Below, piece by piece: positions 39,722-43,395 of a stretch of DNA of 43,395 nt; within the stretch, counting starts at the first letter, position 1; the number at the start of each line of letters is the position of its first letter. The stretch lies in the IMG/VR virus record IMGVR_UViG_3300032309_003163, positions 1-43,395 of that record; one strand, 5' to 3'. Below the pieces are notes generated by a model that worked only from the letters and a program-made list of their open reading frames with translations, was not told the DNA's origin and searched no databases. The DNA comes from a virus. The position numbers were made by a program, and so were the translations under genes.

Positions 39722-40162
39722 ATGAAAAAAGGAAAAAGTGTAAAGCTTAACCTATTCAACCCAATCAAGTCGGTCTACGGAACGGTAGATTCTAAAAATT
39801 TAAAGTCAGTATACATAAACATTCAATCATGGGTGACACCTAAAGAAGAGTACGATAATTGGAACAGAGTCGTTTCAAATTTAGGTAGAGAAATAAAACA
39901 TTCAGTTTTTGAGTCAATTAACCAAGATTTATTTAAAGAAAATACTATTGTTGATTTGGACTTGAGAACAAGTGGAATTTCAAAAGGGAAAAAATCTTTT
40001 TTTAACTTAGAAATTAATTTATATACTTTATCTGAAATGGATTTCAAATCTATTGAAATTAAAGATTCGGTAAAAACCATAGTCAAATCAATATACAAAA
40101 ATAACGTAATACAAAACAAATACTTTGAATTTTCAAACTCAAAAAAAGAAGACCCTCAATAA
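39722..40162 (+). CDS. Unknown small protein in head module
   Basis: The 146-residue product starts MKKGKSVKLNLFNPIKSVYG and has alternating beta-like and helical segments with Lys and Ser. No family recognised. A 12-codon frame starting at 39712 overlaps its start and could be a leader. A TTG and a TATTTTTTG 20 bases apart (39655-39686) form a weak host-type promoter candidate that could read this gene. Confidence 0.68.
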   Translation: MKKGKSVKLNLFNPIKSVYGTVDSKNLKSVYINIQSWVTPKEEYDNWNRVVSNLGREIKHSVFESINQDLFKENTIVDLDLRTSGISKGKKSFFNLEINLYTLSEMDFKSIEIKDSVKTIVKSIYKNNVIQNKYFEFSNSKKEDPQ

Positions 40163-40178
40163 ACTATTCAATACGGTA

Positions 40179-40186
40179 TATTTATC
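40179..40186 (+). promoter_or_regulatory. TATTTATC late-promoter-like octamer
   Basis: Lies 12 bases before the ATG of the prohead protease at 40199. Confidence 0.45.
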
Positions 40187-40198
40187 TTAAAAGATTAG

Positions 40199-40915
40199 AT
40201 GAAAAATTTAAGAATTTTAGAAGCCAGCGAGCTCGGACATGGTATCCTAATTGAGATGGATGCGGGATTGGTTTCACCTACTGATATTAGAAATATTGAA
40301 GTACTCAAAGAAGCGAAAAATCTTGACTATAGAAATCCTTTTGAATTCTATGCGGTATTACAGAAATACGATACCCCGAATAGAAACGGTAGAACATACC
40401 CTGAAAGAATTTTAAAAAGAGAGGCGGAAAGATATAAACAATCAATTGCGAAAGGATTGTCTACATCAGAGTTAAATCACCCTGAATCCTCATTAATTGA
40501 TTTGGATAGAGTATCTCACATCATCACAGATATTTGGTGGGACAAAAACATCTTGATGGGTAAACTAAAATTATTAACCTCACCAGGATTTCATGAAAGA
40601 GGAATTGTTTCAACAAAAGGAGACATTGCGGCTAACTTAATGAGACAAGGTGTTACAATGGGTGTATCATCAAGAGGTGTTGGTTCATTAAAAAAAGTAG
40701 GAGAGAGAAATGAGGTTCAAGATGATTTTGAATTAATATGTTTTGACTTAGTATCTTCACCATCAACACCAGGAGCTTACTTATTCTCAAATCCTGAGGA
40801 AAGAAATCAGTATGAAGAAAACTTAGATGAAGAAAGAAAATCAAAGCAAAGTAACGACTACGTTGAAAAATCAGTTGACTTAATGAAAAAATTAAACGAC
40901 TTTTTAGGAAAATAA
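40199..40915 (+). CDS. Prohead core protease (gp21-type)
   Basis: The 238-residue product has the blocks of T4-type prohead proteases: YAVLQKYDTPNRNGRTYPE, catalytic His94 in ELNHPESS, WWDKNILMGKLKLL, and the serine in GVSSRGVGS (Ser157/158), then FELICFDLVSSPSTPGA. It cleaves scaffold, capsid and internal proteins after assembly, usually after LxE or IxE. The helical tail from about 200 may tether it to the scaffold. It precedes the scaffold candidate and gp23-like gene as in T4. Confidence 0.95.
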   Translation: MKNLRILEASELGHGILIEMDAGLVSPTDIRNIEVLKEAKNLDYRNPFEFYAVLQKYDTPNRNGRTYPERILKREAERYKQSIAKGLSTSELNHPESSLIDLDRVSHIITDIWWDKNILMGKLKLLTSPGFHERGIVSTKGDIAANLMRQGVTMGVSSRGVGSLKKVGERNEVQDDFELICFDLVSSPSTPGAYLFSNPEERNQYEENLDEERKSKQSNDYVEKSVDLMKKLNDFLGK

Positions 40916-40920
40916 AAATT

Positions 40921-41130
40921 ATGGACGAAAAATATTTTGTAGCAAAAATTCAGTACGATTTACCAGATGAAAATTCTGGAAAGATTAAAAAAATCAGAGA
41001 AGAAAAATTAGTCAAAGGTTTTTCAGTCACAGATGTCGAAGCCAAAGTAACTAAGAAATACGAAGGTTTCACACATGATTGGAGAATTACCTCGGTATCT
41101 GAAAGTAAAATCGATGAAGTGATTGAATAG
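40921..41130 (+). CDS. Small DUF4494-like protein
   Basis: The 69-residue product (KYFVAKIQYDLPDENSGK, then KLVKGFSVTDVEAKVTKKY) resembles the DUF4494 pattern found in Bacteroidota and their phages: a beta-rich YFxVKxxY start, and a turn with VxAxSxTDAEA-like residues. Function unknown. It follows the protease by 5 bases and precedes a terminator. Confidence 0.65.
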   Translation: MDEKYFVAKIQYDLPDENSGKIKKIREEKLVKGFSVTDVEAKVTKKYEGFTHDWRITSVSESKIDEVIE

Positions 41131-41151
41131 TAGTTCAATACTTATTAAACA

Positions 41152-41179
41152 AAAGTGGTCTTAACGGACCACTTTTTTT
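41152..41179 (+). terminator. Terminator after the protease unit
   Basis: A 9-bp stem AAAGTGGTC / GACCACTTT with a 6-base loop is followed by a T-run. Confidence 0.88.
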
Positions 41180-41191
41180 GTTTGGTGGTGA

Positions 41192-41199
41192 TATTTATA
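41192..41199 (+). promoter_or_regulatory. TATTTATA late-promoter-like octamer
   Basis: Just after a terminator and 12 bases before the ATG at 41212: the clearest stand-alone case of the motif acting as a promoter. Confidence 0.6.
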
Positions 41200-41211
41200 T
41201 ATAAAAAAACT

Positions 41212-41535
41212 ATGAATTTTTTAGCAACCATCGGAACTCTTCAAGCACCACAACAACTTGTTATTAGTGCATCATCTTGGTCATCTTGTTTAGCATACTG
41301 TGAAGGAACAGGAGAACCAATTCAGAATATTATACAAATACAAAAAATTAACATAAATCATAATGTATCAGGAACAAATTGTTACTTGGTAAGTGCTGTG
41401 AAGACATTAGGTTCTGTAGAGAATTATTATGTATGGGAAGATAGTTTTGATAACTTGAATAATTGGATAGAATTACAAGGATTTTTGTCGGTACAACAGG
41501 TGCAATATTCAAATAAAGCTTACGTAGTGGTATAA
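41212..41535 (+). CDS. Unknown small protein (possible decoration or virion protein)
   Basis: From the ATG at 41212 the product is 107 residues: MNFLATIGTLQAPQQLVISA followed by a Ser/Trp/Cys-rich segment and beta-rich sequence with three cysteines. A longer frame would start in the terminator and is rejected. It is transcribed on its own between protease and scaffold genes. Composition suggests a small beta-fold, perhaps a head protein; no family recognised. Confidence 0.7.
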   Translation: MNFLATIGTLQAPQQLVISASSWSSCLAYCEGTGEPIQNIIQIQKININHNVSGTNCYLVSAVKTLGSVENYYVWEDSFDNLNNWIELQGFLSVQQVQYSNKAYVVV

Positions 41536-41563
41536 TCAAATTGAATTTTTTTCATTTTGACAC

Positions 41564-41571
41564 TATTTATA
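41564..41571 (+). promoter_or_regulatory. TATTTATA late-promoter-like octamer
   Basis: Lies 21 bases before the ATG of the scaffold candidate at 41593. Confidence 0.5.
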
Positions 41572-41592
41572 TGTTAAATTAAATAATTTTTC

Positions 41593-43230
41593 ATGCAAGA
41601 AAATAAAAACTTAGTACAAGAGGCGCTCATTCAAATGAAAAATGTTGAGGAGGCTATCGCCGAAAATGCAAAAGGAATACTTGCTTCAACTATGAAGGAA
41701 GAAATCAATCAATTAGTAAAAGAATCTCTATCAGAACAAGATATGGAAGATGAGGTTGAATTAGATGTTGATATGGAAGACGACGACACAGAAGATGTTG
41801 ACGTTGACATGGATGCTGATAATGAAGATGAAATGAATATGGACATGGATTTTGATATGGACATGGACATGGATTCTGAAGAAAGTCCAATAGATTTGAC
41901 TGACGCTTCTGACGAAGAAATTCTTAAGGTGTTTAAGGCTATGGGTGAAGAAGACGGAATCATCGTTAAAAAAGATGGTGAAGACATTCACTTAACAGAT
42001 AATGACTCTGATACAGAATATCTAGTAAAGCTTGGTGAGTCTGAGGAAGAAATGGATGAAACTATGATAGATGAAATCGATGAAATGGACGTTGATACAG
42101 AAGATGTAATCAACGCAATCTTTTCAAAAGACGGAGACGTTGAAGATATCGACGTTGACCAAGAAGAAGACGTTATGTATGAAATCGAGTTTGATTCGGA
42201 AGACGACATGATGGAATCAGATGATGAGGACATGATGGAAGAAGAAGATGAAGACGACATGATGGAATCAGAAGACGAAGACATGATGGAATCAGAAGAC
42301 GAAGACATGATGGAATCAGATGATGAAGACATGATGGAAGAAGAAGATGAAGACATGATGGAAGAAGAAGATTTGGACGAATCTTACAACCATAGAAGAG
42401 CTGTTAGAGAAGGTAAGTCAACAGTAAAACCTAAAGGTGTTGGAATTGGCTCAGGACCTAAATTCACTTACAAAGATAAAGCTGCGGGTGGATTTAAAGA
42501 GGACAAGAAAGAAGGTCCTAAATCAGTAGGTACTGGTAAAGCAAAATTCGAATACAAGAAAGGAGCAAATATGGAAGGAAAATCCAAGGTTGTTAAAGCA
42601 GAAACAAAAGAAGGTGATTACGGAATGAATAAGGGTGATAAATCTAAAACTCATAAGGGTGACAAAGATTATACAACTAAAAAAGGTGACACTTTGAAAA
42701 GAAAAGCTTTCGAAAAGGAAGAAACTAAAGAAGCTGCTAGAACTTATGGAATGGGTTCAAAAGAAGGAAGAGGACTTAGAAAAGGTATTACTAACAACAG
42801 AAATTATGTTTACAGTAATAGCGGAGTAAAAGTTGAATCTACCGAAGAAGTAAATATGTTGAGAGAGAAAAATGAAGAATATAGAAAAGCATTAAATGTT
42901 TTCAGAGAAAAACTTAATGAAGTTGCTATTTTCAATTCAAACTTGGCATATGCTACAAGATTATTCACTGAACATTCGACTACTAAAAAAGAAAAAATAA
43001 ATATTCTTAGAAGATTTGACAATGTAGAAACTTTGAAAGAATCAAAAAATCTTTACAAGTCAATTAAAGATGAATTATCTAAAACTGAATCAACACCAAT
43101 TAACGAATCAGTTGAAACAAAATTAAATAAAAATGTTTCAACAGGTTCATCAACTACCCTAATCGAATCAAAAACTTACGAAAATCCTCAATTCATGAGA
43201 ATGAAGGATTTGATGAGTAAGATTGGGTAA
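41593..43230 (+). CDS. Prohead scaffold candidate (gp22-like), hyperacidic repeats
   Basis: The 545-residue product sits between the prohead protease and the capsid gene, the T4 gp22 position. N-terminus: helical. Residues about 50-100 are Asp/Met-rich (DMDMD units) and about 200-260 contain tandem DEDMMESE/DEDMMEEE units. Then a basic Lys/Gly-rich stretch (about 270-390) and a helical C-terminal part (LREKNEEYRKALNVFREKL) typical of scaffold coiled coils. Scaffold cores are normally acidic or helical and are cut by gp21. The strong acidic/basic block order is unusual in size (T4 gp22 is about half this length). A structural, non-scaffold role remains possible. Confidence 0.78.
   Translation: MQENKNLVQEALIQMKNVEEAIAENAKGILASTMKEEINQLVKESLSEQDMEDEVELDVDMEDDDTEDVDVDMDADNEDEMNMDMDFDMDMDMDSEESPIDLTDASDEEILKVFKAMGEEDGIIVKKDGEDIHLTDNDSDTEYLVKLGESEEEMDETMIDEIDEMDVDTEDVINAIFSKDGDVEDIDVDQEEDVMYEIEFDSEDDMMESDDEDMMEEEDEDDMMESEDEDMMESEDEDMMESDDEDMMEEEDEDMMEEEDLDESYNHRRAVREGKSTVKPKGVGIGSGPKFTYKDKAAGGFKEDKKEGPKSVGTGKAKFEYKKGANMEGKSKVVKAETKEGDYGMNKGDKSKTHKGDKDYTTKKGDTLKRKAFEKEETKEAARTYGMGSKEGRGLRKGITNNRNYVYSNSGVKVESTEEVNMLREKNEEYRKALNVFREKLNEVAIFNSNLAYATRLFTEHSTTKKEKINILRRFDNVETLKESKNLYKSIKDELSKTESTPINESVETKLNKNVSTGSSTTLIESKTYENPQFMRMKDLMSKIG
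42205..42370 (+). repeat. Tandem repeat encoding DEDMMES/EE units
   Basis: Six to seven units of 24-27 bases based on GACATGATGGAATCAGA encode Asp/Glu/Met-rich repeats in the scaffold candidate. They are in frame, so this is a coding repeat. Confidence 0.85.
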
Positions 43231-43264
43231 AAAAAATAAATTAAAACAAAACAAATATTTTAAA

Positions 43265-43395
43265 ATGGGAGCATTATTAGAATCAGGTCTTGTAGGTAAC
43301 ATCGGTCTTAAGCACCTTAAAGTTATCAAAGAAGACACAATCAACAAATGGGACAAATTAGGATTCTTAGAGGGTCTTAAAGGTCACATGAGAGA
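43265..43395 (+). CDS. Major capsid protein candidate (gp23-type), N-terminal part
   Basis: The frame begins MGALLESGLVGNIGLKHLKV and runs off the right edge after about 43 residues, with NKWDKLGFLEGLKGHM. The NKW...L-LEGL pattern and position after the scaffold match the N-terminus of T4-type gp23. LLES and FLEG could be protease cut sites. Identity is from context and a short N-terminus only. Confidence 0.75.
   Translation, partial: MGALLESGLVGNIGLKHLKVIKEDTINKWDKLGFLEGLKGHMR

Noticed and set aside
39712-39750. 12-codon frame overlapping the start of the 39722 gene
   Set aside because: It may be a leader peptide or a frameshift remnant in an A-rich run, but nothing beyond the ATG supports it.
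41988-42356. Long Ser-rich frame on the minus strand
   Set aside because: It is the mirror of the Asp/Glu/Met repeat of the scaffold candidate and has no start signals.
42205-42370. Regular short repeats that could suggest a CRISPR array
   Set aside because: The repeats are in frame, lack unique spacers and continue the protein sequence, so they are coding repeats.

Overview
The window is part of a large, AT-rich, tailed-phage genome of the T4 superfamily whose host is very probably a member of the Bacteroidota (Flavobacteriia-like). The phage call rests on the ordered head module at the right end: large terminase, portal, gp21-type prohead protease, an acidic gp22-like scaffold candidate and the start of a gp23-like capsid protein. 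The host call rests on repeated Bacteroidota-type promoters (TTTG, about 19 bases, TAnnTTTG), A-rich start regions without Shine-Dalgarno sequences, and a ribosomal protein bS21 of Bacteroidota type.

Layout. 1-2870 (+): virion-like proteins, one with an annexin-like repeat and a peptidoglycan-binding domain. 2942-8854 (-): ClpP, an unknown protein, two adjacent NodU/CmcH-type carbamoyltransferases, small proteins, an HNH nuclease and a 34-residue orphan. 8919-14633 (+): 18 tRNA genes interleaved with small protein genes and with folded RNA segments that are not tRNAs; lipoprotein genes flank and enter this block. 14966-21191 (-): a triple M23-fold protein, small membrane proteins, two HAD-family proteins, a PspC-domain protein behind a structured RNA, and a large conserved phage protein. 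21309-22740 (+): glycosyltransferase and LpxH-like phosphoesterase. 22772-23188 (-): a complete tmRNA gene. 23262-29637: unknown protein, M20 peptidase, IrrE-like zinc protease, ClpC-like unfoldase, a UVR-motif protein, sulfotransferase and Asp/Asn hydroxylase-like protein. 29648-43395 (+): virion and head-assembly genes, interrupted by a bS21 gene on the opposite strand.

How the parts may work together. The genome carries much of a protein quality-control route: tmRNA to tag stalled products, a ClpC-like unfoldase that keeps an IGF ClpP-docking loop, a ClpP with an intact catalytic triad, a two-UVR-motif protein resembling ClpC adaptors, and an M20 peptidase that could finish peptides. With 18 tRNAs and its own bS21, the phage appears equipped to reshape host translation. 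Two promoter classes are visible. Host-like promoters precede clpP, clpC, the UVR gene, the tmRNA, tRNA blocks and the peptidase. A TATTTATA-like octamer sits 3-43 bases before many other starts, mostly virion genes, and probably marks late transcription. Two identical-type palindromes 31 bp apart straddle the UVR-gene promoter between the divergent clpC and UVR genes and look like operators.
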